A stretch of 57,665 nucleotides of DNA. It comes from Multifurca ochricompacta (lineage: Eukaryota > Basidiomycota > Agaricomycetes > Russulales > Russulaceae). The translations under genes and the position numbers were made by a program. This document shows, piece by piece, positions 9,265 to 21,476 of the stretch. Location: contig WTXG01000227.1 of assembly GCA_022496185.1 (NCBI GenBank), positions 1 to 57,665 of the forward strand, written 5' to 3'. Position 1 is the stretch's first letter; the number at the start of each line of letters is the position of its first letter. The notes beneath the pieces were generated by a model. That model was not told the origin of the DNA. It made no database searches and saw nothing but the letters and a program-made list of their open reading frames with translations.

Positions 9265-12200
9265 TTGAACCCCAGAAACTTGTAGCAGGACCATTGCATC
9301 GCTGCTCGACTTCGCGTTTCGTGTGTGCCCCTCTTGAGTCAGTGGGCTGGATGTTATCTTGATCACCCTTTTGATCTTGATAGCTTGACTGGTCTTGACT
9401 GCTGTCTTGGCCTTGATTTCTCCTGATCAGTCTTGATAGGAGAACTTGCTTTGGATCACCTTGGATCCCAAACGATGACTTGACACAGTGCGCACCTGGC
9501 TGTGACATCGTGTGAAGTGTTAAAGCAAAAAGAAAAAGAAAAGGTTATTGTCCACATGTCTCCCCACTCTGGTGTCTATGACAAGGACCGTCACACATGT
9601 TCAAGGAATAGTTTGGAGGTTTCTGGAGCAGTGATGTCTTTGGTGCAAGGAACAATGATGGTGGCTTTACTGAAGCGGTCCACCACTACAAATAGGGAGT
9701 CATATGACTGAGACAGGGGTAAGTCTGTGATGAAGTCCATGGTGATTGTTCCCCATACTTGAGCTGGAACTTGGTTGGGTTGCAAAGGGATGGGTAGTCG
9801 AGGTTGAACTTTGGTTTCTTGGCAGGTGGCACATCCATCCACATATTCTTTGACAAAGGAGGACATCCCTGGCCACCAAAACTCTCATGATATTAGTTCA
9901 TAGGTCTTCCATCTGCCTGGATGTCCTGTGGCAATGGAGTCATGATGTAACTTTACGATGTCTCTTTGTAGTTCTTGGGACTTGGGGATGTAGACTTGGC
10001 CTTTATGTAGGATTAGGCCATTCTCTAGGTTCCAGTCCTCCAGTCCTTTGGTGAGGGAGTGTGGACCATTGTGCAAGATGGTGGTCAGGGCTTGGGTGAC
10101 TTCATCATCATGGTCTTGGCAGTCTTTGATTCTGTGGTGTAGGGTGGAGTCATGAGTTGTTGTGACTGTGGTTTTCATGGCCTGGATGTGAAAAAACTTA
10201 GAGTCCAGGAGTATGCGCTCATCATTATCATGCTCTATCCCCTCTTTATGGTCTGGATGCCAGGACAGAGCATCAGATTTGTTGAAAGAGCCAGGTTTGT
10301 GAACAATGGTGAAGTTGTATTGAGACAGTTCAAGGGCCCACCATGCTTGGCAGCGGGAGAGTTTTTGCTTGGAGCGGAAGTAAGTCAGGTTGTTGTGGTC
10401 AGTCCACACTTCAAAGGGAAGGGCTGCACCCTCAAGGTAGTGTCTCCAGGTGTCCAGAGCATGAACAATGGCAAGAAGTTCTTTATCATGGATGTCATAG
10501 TTGCATTCAGCATCCAGCATGGACTTGGACAGGAAGGCAAGGGGGTGGTAACGATTGAGTTCATCAGGTTGTTCAAGGATAGTGCCAATGGCAAAGTCAC
10601 TGGCATCAGTGATGACACAGAAGGCTTTAGTATGGTCAGGGAGGGCAAGGACAGGGGCAGTGGTGAAAGCAATTTTTAGGGTGGAAAAGGCAAGGTCATG
10701 GTCAGAAGTCCAGAGGAAAGGGGTGTCTTTCTTGGTGAGGTCATGAAGGGGTGGGCAATAAGGGAGAAGTGTTTGATAAAACATCGATAGAAGTTACAGA
10801 AACCAAGGAAGGCTTGGAGTTGCTTCAGGGTGTGTGGGGGAGGCCATTTTGTAATACTTTCCAGTTTAGCAGGGTCCATCTGGACATGGCCAGCTGTGAT
10901 AATGAGGCCAAGGTAGTCAATGGTTGTTTGAGCAAAGGTACATTTTTCAGGCTTTAGATATAAGTCAAACTGTTGGAGGTGCTGGAGGACTTGGTGGGTG
11001 AGTGTTCTGTGGTGTTCCATGGTATCTGTGAATATCAAGATGTCATCCATATAGATGACAACATGATTGGTGGCAAGGAGATCTTCAAAGGCTCTATTCA
11101 TGAAGGCTTGGAATGTGGCAGGGGAGTTACAGAGTCCAAAGAACATGACAAGGGGTTCAAAGAGGCCATGGTTGGTCTTAAAGGCAGCCTTCCATTCATC
11201 TCTGTCTTTGATGTGGATATTGTTATACCCCCAGCAGATATCAAACTTGGTGAAGTAGCAAGCATGGTGAAGTTTGTCAATGAGTTCTGGGATCAAGGGT
11301 AGGGGGTAGGCATTTTTTACTGTGATTTCATTCAAGGCTCAATAATCTTGGACAGGATGTAGTTTTCCATCCTTCTTCTTCACAAAGAAGAAGGGACTAG
11401 CAATGGGGGACTTGGATTCTCTGATATATCCCCTGGCAAGGTGGTCATTTAAGAAAATATCCAGGGCTTTCTGTTCTTCCAGGGTGAGCTTGTAGATGCC
11501 ACAGTCTTGTACTTTGGCATCTGGTTTGAGTTCTATGGCATGGTCCCATGGTTGGTGCTGTGGTAAACGCTGAGAGGCTTTCTCTTCAAAGACAGATTGG
11601 TATGTGAGGTATTCAGATGGGAGTTGTTCTTCTAAGGATGTAGGGGTCTTTGCTTGATCTGCTGCAATCTGGGTAGACATGGTGGTCTTGGCATGGATGT
11701 GGACAATAAATTCAGAAGGTACTTCTTCTGGAGTGATCATGGGGTGATCTGTGATTAGGGCTGCAAAGGTTTCTGCTGCTATTATGAGTGTCTGGTCCAT
11801 CAGGGTTTTTACTGTGATTGTAGATAGGGTGGGACGAGAGGGGTGTGTTGAGGCAAAGGTCAGAGGGGTTGTGGTAAGGATGCAGGATGTGGGGCAGTGT
11901 TTCAAGGTCAGAGTGTCTTCTTTCCAGTTTACTTCTGGGTTGTGGCAACGTAGCCAGTCAGTTCCTAGGATAATGTCATGATCCCCTATATTGGTAACAT
12001 AGAACTCTGCAAGTTCTTCATGGTATTGGTCTTGGAGGGGTAGCTGTAGGGTTTGGGTTGTGGTGTGATAGATAGCTCCATTAGCATTACTAGTTCCATC
12101 CACATTCTTGACTCAGAGAGGCTTGGCAAGGGTGCTCAAGGTTAGGTGATGTGCTTTGGCATAGTCTTGGTGGATTATCAATCCTTCTGCCCCACTATCT

Positions 12201-12757
12201 ATTAGGGCATGTGCACTGATTTTCTTCCTAGTGTTTTGTCCGATGAGTTCTGCTTTGAGCACAATAGAAGGTGATCTAGCATTTCTAGTCACTAACAAGG
12301 ATACATGCTCAGAACCAAGGTTATCTAGGACCACAGAGTGGCTCATACAAGGAACACTGGGGGTACAAGAAGTCCTCACAGACAGTGCAGCTGTAGGACG
12401 TGTTAAAAATCCAAAGGTCCATCTTCGTCCATCATGTATGGTACTGGATCTTCATAGCTCTTGGTGGCAGATACTGAGAGGTAGTCAGGGGGGGTCATGG
12501 TGCTTGGGGGGGTGCTTCTTCTGATGCCAGGGCCCTTACTGGGGTAGGGCAAGGAGGTCCTTGACCTTGGATGGCCCTGGTCTTGCTGCAGCATTGATTG
12601 GCAATGTGATTAGGCTTTCCTCAATAGAAGCAAAGCTTGTTTTCTTGTTGATACTTCTTTTCTTCTGGGGTTAACTTGGTAGTGTGTGGAGGGGTGCTAG
12701 GGTTTCTGGGCTGGGAAGAGGCAACAAAGTTGACTTGGGCTTCTGGGTTGTCAGTGG

Positions 12758-13261
12758 TGTTGAACACAGAAGATGTTCGGTGATGCTTCAGGCATCAGGT
12801 GATTAGATTAGCTACTTTGTAGATTAGATTAGATACCGGACTTTCGGACTTTTACATTATCTTTATTACTCTTTTTCTCACCTTCCGCAGTAGCTGACTG
12901 ACACACCACATAACATGTGATTTCTGTAGCGGCCAATGGCCTTTATCTCTCTTGTTTATTGTTTGGACTTTGTCCGGCACTTGTGGACTTATTCCCAGTG
13001 CACAGACCATCCCTTCAAAGCGTATATAAGGGTGTCTGTTTCGTCTCTTACACTTCAGAGTTTCTTCTACCTCTGAAGTGTAAGTCGTCCTCTCTACTAT
13101 CATCACTACCTTGAGACTAACGCTGTATATAGAACTTGTCTTTGTCTAGGTGTGTAGTATAGTATAATAGAGTTTCTTCTACCTCTGAAGTAACTTGTCT
13201 TTGTCTAGCTTAACCCGCTAACCAACCACAGTCAGTATGCTGTGCACATGCCTGTTTCACA
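12758..13261 (+). repeat. 5' LTR of copia-1
   Basis: 504 bp, TG...CA ends. A TATA box (TATATAAG, 13023-13030) is followed 24 bp later by a perfect 14 bp hairpin, CTTACACTTCAGAG (13047-13060) with its complement at 13071-13084. This is about where transcription should start. Confidence 0.95.
13023..13084 (+). promoter_or_regulatory. TATA box and start-site hairpin in the copia-1 LTR
   Basis: TATATAAG at 13023-13030, then a 14 bp perfect stem with a 10 nt loop (13047-13084). The 3' LTR repeats it at 19109-19146. The solo LTR at 22181-22687 keeps the same 14 bp stem with a different loop. If transcription starts about 25-30 bp after the TATA box, the hairpin is the 5' end of the RNA. Confidence 0.6.
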
Positions 13262-13276
13262 GGTTATGGGCCCTGA
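13262..13276 (+). other. Primer-binding site: initiator tRNA-Met anticodon region
   Basis: GGTTATGGGCCCTG starts directly after the LTR. Its complement CAGGGCCCATAACC matches the anticodon stem-loop of eukaryotic initiator tRNA-Met (CAGGGCUCAUAACC in yeast) with one loop difference. Drosophila copia is known to be primed by a 5' half of this tRNA. The same site stands in the derivative (5842-5858) and in copia-2 (33424-33440). Confidence 0.75.
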
Positions 13277-14192
13277 GCACGCTTTACTGATCTGTCACTT
13301 CTTTTGATCAGTCCAACCTATCTTCAAGCTCACACAAGCTTCAAGACTACTATCCCAATCAGTCTTCTTTGTGAGCTTCAATTCCCTTTCCCTTTGCCCT
13401 TAACTGTCCACAAGGTGGTGCGCTTTATGTGCCCACCTTGATCTGTCTGGCTAGTCCCTCAGGGGATTCTTGCAAGAGGTGATGAGGGACCCTAAGCGGG
13501 TGAAACACCTTGAGTTCCTCATGTGCGCTCTAAGTAAATAGTATTCTTAGTTGTAGCTGGGTTTTCGTCCCATCCATAGTCTTAGTAGGCCGCTTGCCCA
13601 GAAGGCTTGGGGCTATAGGTTCAGTCAATGCTTGGCTCGATCCGTAAGCCAGGTTTAGCGACCTGCAGGTAGAGTTTAGGGTCTAGAACAAGGCATGGGT
13701 AGTCACTCCCATGACACTTGGGCTCGATACAAGTAGGCTTGAACTACTATAGTATTTACACAGTAACTAGAGGGTTTTGTCTCTGGGCAGAAGTACCCGC
13801 TGCTTTTATTGGGGGTTCGCCCCAACCAGAGGAATCCCAATAGTTTACTATAGTCATGGCCCCAATCATCTAGGGCTTAATCATGGACTCCACCACCAGC
13901 ACTAGAGGAAGGGCTATATACCCTTTGTCTCTAGTGGAACTTGTGGTTGGCTCCTCCATGACATGACTCCCCATCTATTTACACATAGTCCCCCTGATGT
14001 GGGCTTAGGACTTGTTGTAGATGGCGCTAGACAGTCTACTATACTACTTAGAAGTCGCACATCAGAGGCAGGACTTTTTTAAGTTCTGAAGCATAGCGCC
14101 ACAGAATGGACGGGCCCTCTTAAATGAGACCTGGACAACTGGTTCTAACTGCTCCTTGGAACCAGGATCAAATCTTTTTAAAATCATCTCAA
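13277..14192 (+). other. Untranslated leader of copia-1
   Basis: About 0.9 kb between the primer-binding site and the gag start with no convincing reading frame. It is conserved, in inverted orientation, in the deletion derivative at 4975-5858. Confidence 0.7.
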
Positions 14193-17100
14193 ATGTCTTC
14201 CATCGTCTTCCCCCCTACTTTTAAATTCGACAAACTCGATGGCTCCAACTGGCAGCAATGGTCTGTGTCCTTCACAGCCTTGCTGAGGATAAATGGGATG
14301 AAGAGGCACATCACGCATGACGCCCCTGAATTCCTTAATGCCCCCAAGCCAGAAGATGGAGAAAAGGATGACGAATATGCCAAGCGCTTTGCGCTTTGGT
14401 CTGAGCCTATGTACCTAGAATGGAATAGGGTGGAGGAAGTCCTCATGGGAGTTCTGGTGATGGTAACATCGCCGGAAACATACTCCCAAATTGCCTCTGA
14501 CAGAACTTATCCTTCTGTCAATGCCAAGTATGAGCGTTTGGAATCGCTCTACGGCTCAGTAGGAAGCATGGCCACCTACAACTTGTGGTGTTCTGTGTCC
14601 TCCTTCCGCTTGGAGGAGGGCAAGCAATTCAGACCCCAGTTGCAGCGTGTGTTGGATGTGAGGAGTACCCTCAAGGAAAATGGGATGGAGATCTCTGATC
14701 TCCAGTTGAGCTTCATATTGCTCCAATCCCTACCTCCATCCTACAATGCCATTGCTGGCTCTATCCTGGCGTCAGGACCTCCTGACCGCCTTTCCCCTCA
14801 AGACCTTGTTCAAAGGTTCCTAAATGAGGAAAGTCGACTAGCCGGCCCCGCAGGAAGTGGTGTTGGGGCTGCCCTTAACAAGGCAGCCCATGTCAACAAA
14901 AATAAAAAAAAAAAGTATCATTCACGCCACAACCTGCAGGTGCATCATCGTCCAATGATGTCACCTGCTTCTATTGCCAGAAGCCGGGCCACAAGGCTAA
15001 TGAATGTCGGCAAAGGAAACAGGACAGAGCCAATGCTGATGCAGGCAAAAAGGGCAACAAGAGGAAGGGGCAAGGCCCCAGTGTACATAATAACTCCACA
15101 CAAGTAGCTACTGTAGTAAATGGTAGCGGCAGAATACAGGAGGTGCATGAGACACCTCGTATTTCACTTTACATGATGACCGAGCACACACAAGAAGTCG
15201 ATGATGGCAGCAACCCTTGGATGATGGACAGCGGAGCCACCACTCACTTTACACCATACTTAGAAGATTTCTCTGAGTATTTCCCACACAAGGGACACCA
15301 GGTGACAATTGGTGATGGATCCATAGTCCAAGTCGAAGGAACAGGCAAAGTCATACTCAAAACTCAAAACAATTATGAGTTAGAGTTAAATAATGTCTTT
15401 TATATGCCTGGCAGTGAAAGAATACTGTCAACTAGCTGCATCACAGACAAGGGTGGCTCAGTGGAATTTTCTCCATCTGAGGTCAAAATAAAGTACAATA
15501 ATACAATTATAGCGGAAGGAGTCAAGGCTATGGGACTCTATTGGGTCTTTGGGAAAACTATGCAGAATCTAAATACTGCATCCCACAAATCTGCATCAAC
15601 TAGCCTTGAAACCTGGCATTTACGCATGGGTCATATGTCAAAAGAGGCCCTCAAAAGACATGCTCCTAAGGCAGTAAAAGGCCTTAGCATAGATAATAGC
15701 CAAGTGGAAGACAAGCCATGTTATGGCTGTGAAATGGGAAAATCACACCGTCTTCCATTCCCTCCCTCTCAAAAGAGAGCTTCAGCACCCTTGGAGGTCA
15801 TTCATAGTGACTTAGTTGGTCCTTTGCAATGTACCTCAATTCAAGGAAACCTATACTTCGCCACTTTCATAGACGACTTTAGCAGGACAGCTTTAGTTGT
15901 TGCTATGAAAGCAAAAAGTGATTTTACATCGGTCTTCTGTAACATTAAGGCATTCTTGGAAAATAAAACAGACAAGAAAATAAAGACCTTACACACAGAC
16001 TGAGGTGGCGAATTTGTCAATAGGGAGCTAAAGTCAATACTTGAGAAGGCTGGCATAGAGCATAAATTGACAATGCCATATTCCCCACAACAGAACGGAA
16101 GGGCTGAAAGGTTCAACAGAACCATCATGGAAAAGGCCACCAGTATGCTACATCATGCTGGTCTTTCCCTTGGTTTCTGGGAATGTGCAGTGCGAACAGC
16201 CTGTCACATATATAATAGAACGCCTATTCGCTCTAATAAGTGGAGGACACCGCTTGAGCTTCTGGATGGGGACATTCCAGATGTCTCATATTTCAAAATT
16301 TTTGGCTGCTTAGCCTACTACACTGTCCCAGAGGACAAAAGACGTAAACTGGATCATAAAGCCAGGGAAACTGTCTTTGTTGGGTATGCACCCCACTCTA
16401 AAGGATATCTTCTTTGGGATATGCATACTCGATCCTTCGTATTGTCAAGAGATGTGACATTTGATGAAGGATCCTTCCCATCCAACCTTGCCAAGGACAG
16501 CAAGGGAAAACAAAAGGAAAAAGTTACACCTTTTGTACTAGAAGTTGAGAGGCCTGTCCAGCCTCAACCAGCAACAGCCACAGTTCCTCAGGCCCCTGAA
16601 GATAAGGAAGCCGAGGTTGAGGAACAGGAGGTAGTGGAACCTCCTCAAGTAAATCCAGAGCCTACCACACCCGAAAATGAGCTTGACACACATGATCAAA
16701 CTATCTATCAGACGCCCCCTCCCAAATCATGGAACCATCTGAACTCCCCCAGAGAACTCATGCCAAGAGACAATCTAAGAAGAATGTTGGCAAAATTTCC
16801 CAACCAGTATTTACTAGGGAAAGTCCACGATCTCAACAACATGACAGGGCTGTGCAGGAAGATCTAGATCTTGATACTGCCCGTCCCAAACGTTCACGAC
16901 GCATGAATCCTCGATTTTATAATGAGGATAATGCTGAGTTCGTGCAGGGTTCATCCAGACTTGGGCATATGGAATTGCTAAATGCCGCAGGAATCTCTCA
17001 TAGAGATCCCCTGACTTTTCAGGAGGCAATGCAGTCTGACGATGCCAATGAATGGCTTGAGGCATGTAAATATGAAATTGATGCCTTAGATAAACTTGAT

Positions 17101-18549
17101 GTGTGGCGCCTTGAGGATCTTCCAGAAGGAAGAAAGGCCGTCAAGTCAAAATGGGTTTTTAAATTGAAACCAGATGGACGGTTTTGTGCTAGGCTCGTGG
17201 CAAAAGGATTCACCCAAGTAGAAGGAGTGGATTTCGACGAAACATTCTCTCCAGTTGCCAGATTTGAATCACTCAGATTATTACTAGCGCTAGCTACGCT
17301 AGAGGATTGGGAAATCCACCAGATGGATGTCAAATCGGCATTCCTTCATGGCAATCTGGATGAAGAGATATATATGGAGCAACCAGCAGGTTTCGTCGTT
17401 GCTGGAAAAGAGTCCAAAGTTTGTAGGCTACAAAAAGCATTATATGGCCTCAAACAAGCCTCCCGAGCATGGAATCTTCAATTCCATGGAGTTCTTAGTG
17501 AACTAGGCTTCACTCGGACGTACTCTGATGCAGGAGTATATGTGTTTCATCAAAAGGAGGGGGATGATTCACTTTATGTCATTCTTTATGTAGATGACAT
17601 TACTATACTTGGATCTTCCAATGATAAGATAACGTGGCTGAAGTCATCACTATCTAATCGATATGAGATGACTGACTTGGGAGAAATCCAGTCGTACCTT
17701 GGAGTTAACATCACAAGGGATCGTCCTAATAAGACACTGGAGATTGACCAAGCAGCCTACGTTTTATCTATTATTGAGAAGTTTGGGATGAGGGATTCCA
17801 ACCGAGTATATACTCCTCTTCCCTCTGGCGCTGATGTACATCTGGTCAAATTTGAAGGCCAGGCATCTACTTCTGAAATAAAGAAGTACCAACAGTTGAT
17901 GGGGTCTCTGCTATGGGTGCAGATTGGAAGCAGACCCGACATCAGTTTTGCTGTGGCGCGCCTTAGTCAATATGCTTCCAACCCCTCTCAAGACCACATG
18001 CGACTTGCAAAATATGTCTTAAAGTATCTTAATAGTACAAAAGACTGCAAGTTACGGTATTCTGGAGGGAATAGGGAGAGTGGCCTTCATGGCTTTGCAG
18101 ATTCCTCATGGGGAGATCAAGAGGACTGCCACTCAACCTCTGGCTATGTGTTTTTCTTAGCAAATGGCGCTATTTCCTGGTGTTCCAGAAAGCAGAAAAC
18201 AGTAGCACAGTCCACCACAGAGGCCGAGTATATGAGCCTCTCTGAGGCCTCAAATCAGGCAACGTGGTACAGGACTTTTATGGAGGAATTAGGGTATGAG
18301 GTATCCTCCCCTATATTACTCCACTGTGACAACAAGGGTGCTGTAGACCTAGCATTAAACCCAGTCACAGGAAGGCGGTCAAAGCATATTCCTATAAAGT
18401 ACCATGCCATTAGGGGATACATTGAATCGCACATAATTGAGTTAGTGCGTACCCCCACAGGTGAGATGCTGGCAGATGGCTTCACTAAGTCTCTACCAAG
18501 AGCATCGTTTGAAACCATGGTAAAAGGACTTGGACTTATGCTGGAATGA
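14193..18549 (+). pseudogene. copia-1 gag-pol polyprotein with frame breaks
   Basis: The chosen start is the ATG at 14193 (MSSIVFPPTFKFDKLDGSNW), typical of copia gag. After gag, an 11-base A run near 14905 shifts the frame. Beyond it come the zinc knuckle CFYCQKPGHKANEC (from 14966), protease PWMMDSGATTHF (Asp codon at 15227), the pre-integrase HLRMGH region and integrase (HSDLVGP; second Asp in HTD followed by TGA at 16001-16003; Glu in NGRAERFNRTIMEKA). A second shift lies near 16729. From there RT and RNase H are open to 18549 (about 606 codons) with an intact YVDD (17587-17598). The stop is probably CGA to TGA. Homopolymer errors in the assembly could explain the shifts. Confidence 0.9.
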
Positions 18550-18820
18550 GAGAGCTGGAATCTGGAGACTTTGTATACCAGTCTCACTTTCCCACCATGA
18601 GTGAAATTCTCGACTTCGAGAGTGACGCAAGAGGTGTGTATGGTTTCAGTTTGCATAAGCGAATCATCGCAATATGCCTCTGAACACCATGCCTCTCTCG
18701 CACTCAGAAAGAGTTAGAGAAGTTGGATCTCTGGCTGGCGATATGCTCATTCAATTGTGATGACAGCGTGCTCATTCAACTCATTTCCATCTATGACCAG
18801 ATGCCTTCAGCATGGAGGGA

Positions 18821-19323
18821 TGTTGAACACAGAAGATGTTCGGTGATGCTTCAGGCATCAGGTGATTAGATTAGCTACTTTGTAGATTAGATTAGATACC
18901 GGACTTTCGGACTTTTACATTATCTTTATTACTCTTTTTCTCACCTTCTGCAGTAGCTGACTGATACACCACATAACATGTGATTTCTGTAGGGCCAATG
19001 GCCTTTATCTCTCTTGTTTATTGTTTGGACTTTGTCCGGCACTTGTGGACTTATTCCCAGTGCACAGACCATCCCTTCAAAGCGTATATAAGGGTGTCTG
19101 TTTCGTCTCTTACACTTCAGAGTTTCTTCTACCTCTGAAGTGTAAGTCGTCCTCTCTACTATCATCACTACCTTGAGACTAACGCTGTATATAGAACTTG
19201 TCTTTGTCTAGGTGTGTAGTATAGTATAATAGAGTTTCTTCTACCTCTGAAGTAACTTGTCTTTGTCTAGCTTAACCCGCTAACCAACCACAGTCAGTAT
19301 GCTGCGCACATGCCTGTTTCACA
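18821..19323 (+). repeat. 3' LTR of copia-1
   Basis: 503 bp. It differs from the 5' LTR at about four places: CCGCAG/CTGCAG, GACACA/GATACA, TAGCGGCC/TAGGGCC and CTGTGC/CTGCGC. The TATA box and hairpin are kept. Confidence 0.95.
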
Positions 19324-19929
19324 AGTGGTAGCTTCTCTGATGTGCAGGTGGGGAGGCTGAGGTTTGGTGGTCTTGCCATAAAGCTGCCATGCTGCATCAA
19401 ATTCTCTGGCCTTAGTGACAAGATCACAGAGTGTGGTGGGCTGGGGGGACAGTCCAAGGAGTTTCTGTCCTAGACCTTGATTGATCATGCTTCGGAAGGC
19501 ATAGATCTTGGTGTTTTTGTCCACTGTAGCATGAGTAGCATGGGTGGACCATTCTTGGTACCAGTCATTGAAGGGACAAGTGCCTTGGCGAATTTCATAC
19601 ATGGCTTTGGTGGACAGGAGGCAACTCTCTACTGGAATGAACTGTTTTTCAAAGTCAATTCTGAAGCAGTCCCAAGTCCCAAAGGAAGGGGGGTTGGCTT
19701 GGAGTGCAGTGTTGGTGCGGTCTCTGGCCCATTCTCCTGCTGGTGTATCAAGTTTAAAGTGGGTGAGGGCTGCAGAGACTCATCTACTCTCATCAGTGAA
19801 GGCACCTTCATTCAGGTAGTAGTAGTTGGCTAGCTGGGACCAGAAATGTTCTGCTTTAGAAGCTTGACCATCAAAAGATTCTGGGGGTGATCCCAGGATC
19901 TTTCCACTGGAGGCAGCAGTAGTACTCAT
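19324..19929 (-). pseudogene. gypsy-1 gag, N-terminal part (continues at 12757)
   Basis: On the minus strand gag starts at the ATG at 19929 (MSTTAASSGKILGSPPESFDGQ) and reads through the capsid-like core (FDGQASKAEHFWSQL, WARDRTNTALQ, TKAMYEIRQGTCPFNDWYQEW). It is cut at 19324 by copia-1 and resumes at 12757 toward the zinc knuckle. A TGA near 19785 interrupts it where a Trp codon is expected. Its product would be the structural protein of the particle. Confidence 0.82.
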
Positions 19930-21476
19930 GATATTCAGAGGTGTTGGTGTCTTTGGAGGGTGTGAAGCAATAGCAGTAGTTGTGGAGGCAAGGGATATGG
20001 ATGGGAGAGTAGGGGGGGTTCTGAGGGTGATAGCACGAAGGGATTGCTCTACAGCTTCAAGGGACTGGGATACTTCTTCTTCATCTGAGGTGATAGAAGC
20101 AACTGGGAATTGGACACAGTGGTTATTAAGATAGACCCATGCTGTATGGGTGTCAGACCAATGGACTTCCTTTCCATTGTATGTTCCATAGAATGTGTGG
20201 GGGTCAAGGTTGCTGATGAGGTTGATGTTGGGGAAATTACTGAGATATTTGTTTACAGGAAGGAAGCAACTGTCCCAAAGACATTTCCAGTCATGTCCAA
20301 GAGTCTGAGTGTAGTAGTTGTCTCCTTTCCAGGTAGCAACAAAAGCATGGTTGTCATAGTCAAAGATAGGGTGGGTAAAGCCAAAGGGGACTTGAGCTAA
20401 TTCTTCAGCAGTAAGAGGTCATTCTGAGGTCATTCAGAGCAGGTGCTAAGGCAGTATGTAGTCCACCCTTGGGCGTTCCAGGCATAGTAGACTTGATAGG
20501 CTGGGTGAAGGACAGCACGGTCTAGATGATAGTTGCAGATGTTTCTGTGGATCCAGTAATACTCTTCAACTATTCCTGGGGCAGAGATGACAATGTGAAG
20601 ATGCCAAAGGAGGTTTTCAAAGTACAGGGGGTCTGTGGTGATACAATTAGCTTCACTCAAGGGATGGTAAACGTCAAGGTGATTGGCTCTTTGAGTTGCA
20701 AGCTGAGCAGAACAATGAAGGTGGAATTCTCATAGCTCACTGGGGTTTCAAGTGGGTAATGTCCTGGAGATGAAGATATCTGTGACAGGATAGATGTGGT
20801 TGACTTGATGAACAATGGAAGGAGATTGAGACCAAGACTGATCAGATTCTACTACTGGAAGATTCAGGAAGGGTGTTGATGTTGAGGCAAGCTGAGTGGA
20901 TGTTGGTGGGATGGGGGAGTAGTTTAGATGAGCAAGGAAGGGTTTGGGAACAGGGGGAATTGGTTGTTCTGGCAGTGGTGCACTAGGGCTGGGGTGGGTT
21001 TGTGCTCTTTGTCTTCTGGAGGTGCGATGGGGGGCAGGTGTGGCAGGTGTGTCATTACTGCTACATCTTCTAGGGTTTCTTCTTCTGTCTTGGGGGGAGT
21101 TGGACTGACTTCTTCTGTGTTGGGATGCCAGGTTGATAGCCCAGTCAGTAATACTAGCCATGATGCAAAGGAGTTTTTATTTCTTTTCCCTACTTAGATC
21201 GAGTAATGTGAAGGTAAGTATGTATCAAAGGCTGAAGGTCTCCACAATACTATGCCTGGGGGAGTGGGGGGGTGTCTGGATGAAAACTACAGGTACAAAG
21301 ATCAATGTCACAGAGGCAACATCGGTGGGATGCAGGAGAATCTTCTTCGAAGTCAGAGGTGTTTTCTGTGGGGGTTTCAAGGTCAGACCAAGTGGTAGTG
21401 TTACTAATTAAGATTGTCTGGGTCTGGGTGAGGCATTCTTCTTCTTGGGTGACTGCTGTAAGGGAAAGGGTAGGGA
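19930..21476 (-). pseudogene. gypsy-1 pre-gag coding region, second half
   Basis: Between the leader and gag, the minus strand carries protein-like segments in more than one frame. One segment (about 20400-20110) is rich in aromatic residues, with ATWKGDNYYTQTLGHDW and DPHTFYGTYNGKEVHWSDT. Another lies at 20660-20430 (YFENLLWHLHIVISAPG). A Pro/Ser/Arg-rich one lies at 21161-20748. They look like one older reading frame broken by indels. I do not recognise the domain. The region continues across copia-2 to 33849-35723. Confidence 0.5.

Larger units (their letters stand above)
8650..9507 (+). repeat. Solo LTR, family D, nested in another D LTR
   Basis: It runs TGTAACATTTTC...GGCTGTGACA with TSD TCGTG (8645-8649 and 9508-9512). 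It contains TATTTAAA near 8929 and a hairpin GAGACAGACC/GTCTGTTCTC near 8949-8971. A 223 bp insert (9042-9264) interrupts it where the other D copies read straight through from CCTTTGA to CCCCAGAAACTTGT. Confidence 0.87.
8129..9595 (-). repeat. Solo LTR, family D, in the gypsy-1 integrase, with a nested LTR
   Basis: TG...CA-ended (plus strand TGTCACAGCAAGG...CCGTCACA), with TSD CATGT at 8124-8128 and 9596-9600. Its removal rejoins the integrase. It is 1467 bp because a second D LTR (8650-9507) sits inside; without that and one duplication copy it is about 604 bp. Confidence 0.88.
6474..12757 (-). pseudogene. gypsy-1 pol: protease, RT, RNase H, integrase, chromodomain
   Basis: Read on the minus strand from 12757. 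The CCHC knuckle CFYCGKPNHIANQC ends gag near 12610-12655. The protease has ALIDSGAEG (near 12200). The RT has YMDDILIF (near 11060). RNase H has VITDASDFAIG. The integrase has its zinc-binding region (9885-9600), first Asp in TMDFITDLP, second Asp in ISDRGPQF and Glu in DGETEQVNQELE. A chromodomain follows (HYLVKWKGYPASENSWVPF), then LRDFHRRHP and a stop at 6474-6476. Solo LTRs interrupt it at 6541-7271 and 8129-9595. A TGA at 11339-11341 stands where DYRALNE would have CGA. The domain order is that of a chromovirus. No intact product is possible. Confidence 0.9.
12758..19323 (+). mobile_element. Complete copia-1 LTR retrotransposon
   Basis: A 6566 bp element flanked by AGTGG (12753-12757 and 19324-19328), inserted into gypsy-1 gag in the opposite orientation. 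It consists of a 5' LTR (12758-13261), primer-binding site (13262-13276), untranslated leader, gag-pol (14193-18549) in the copia order protease-integrase-RT-RNase H, purine-rich tract GCATGGAGGGA and a 3' LTR (18821-19323). I count about four differences between the LTRs, so the insertion is young. The coding region nevertheless has two frameshifts and one stop. Confidence 0.95.

Noticed and set aside
9131..9508. Minus-strand 125-codon frame as a gene
   Set aside because: It lies inside a family D LTR and reads backwards through a tRNA-like sequence, a well-known source of false proteins.
10152..10679. 175-codon plus-strand frame in the gypsy-1 region
   Set aside because: Antisense of RNase H/RT; no features of its own.
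14895..14915. A-run between gag and pol of copia-1 as a programmed frameshift site
   Set aside because: An 11-base A run is prone to indels and assembly error. The zinc knuckle lies after the shift, which is not a usual place for programmed frameshifting, and copia elements usually use a single frame.
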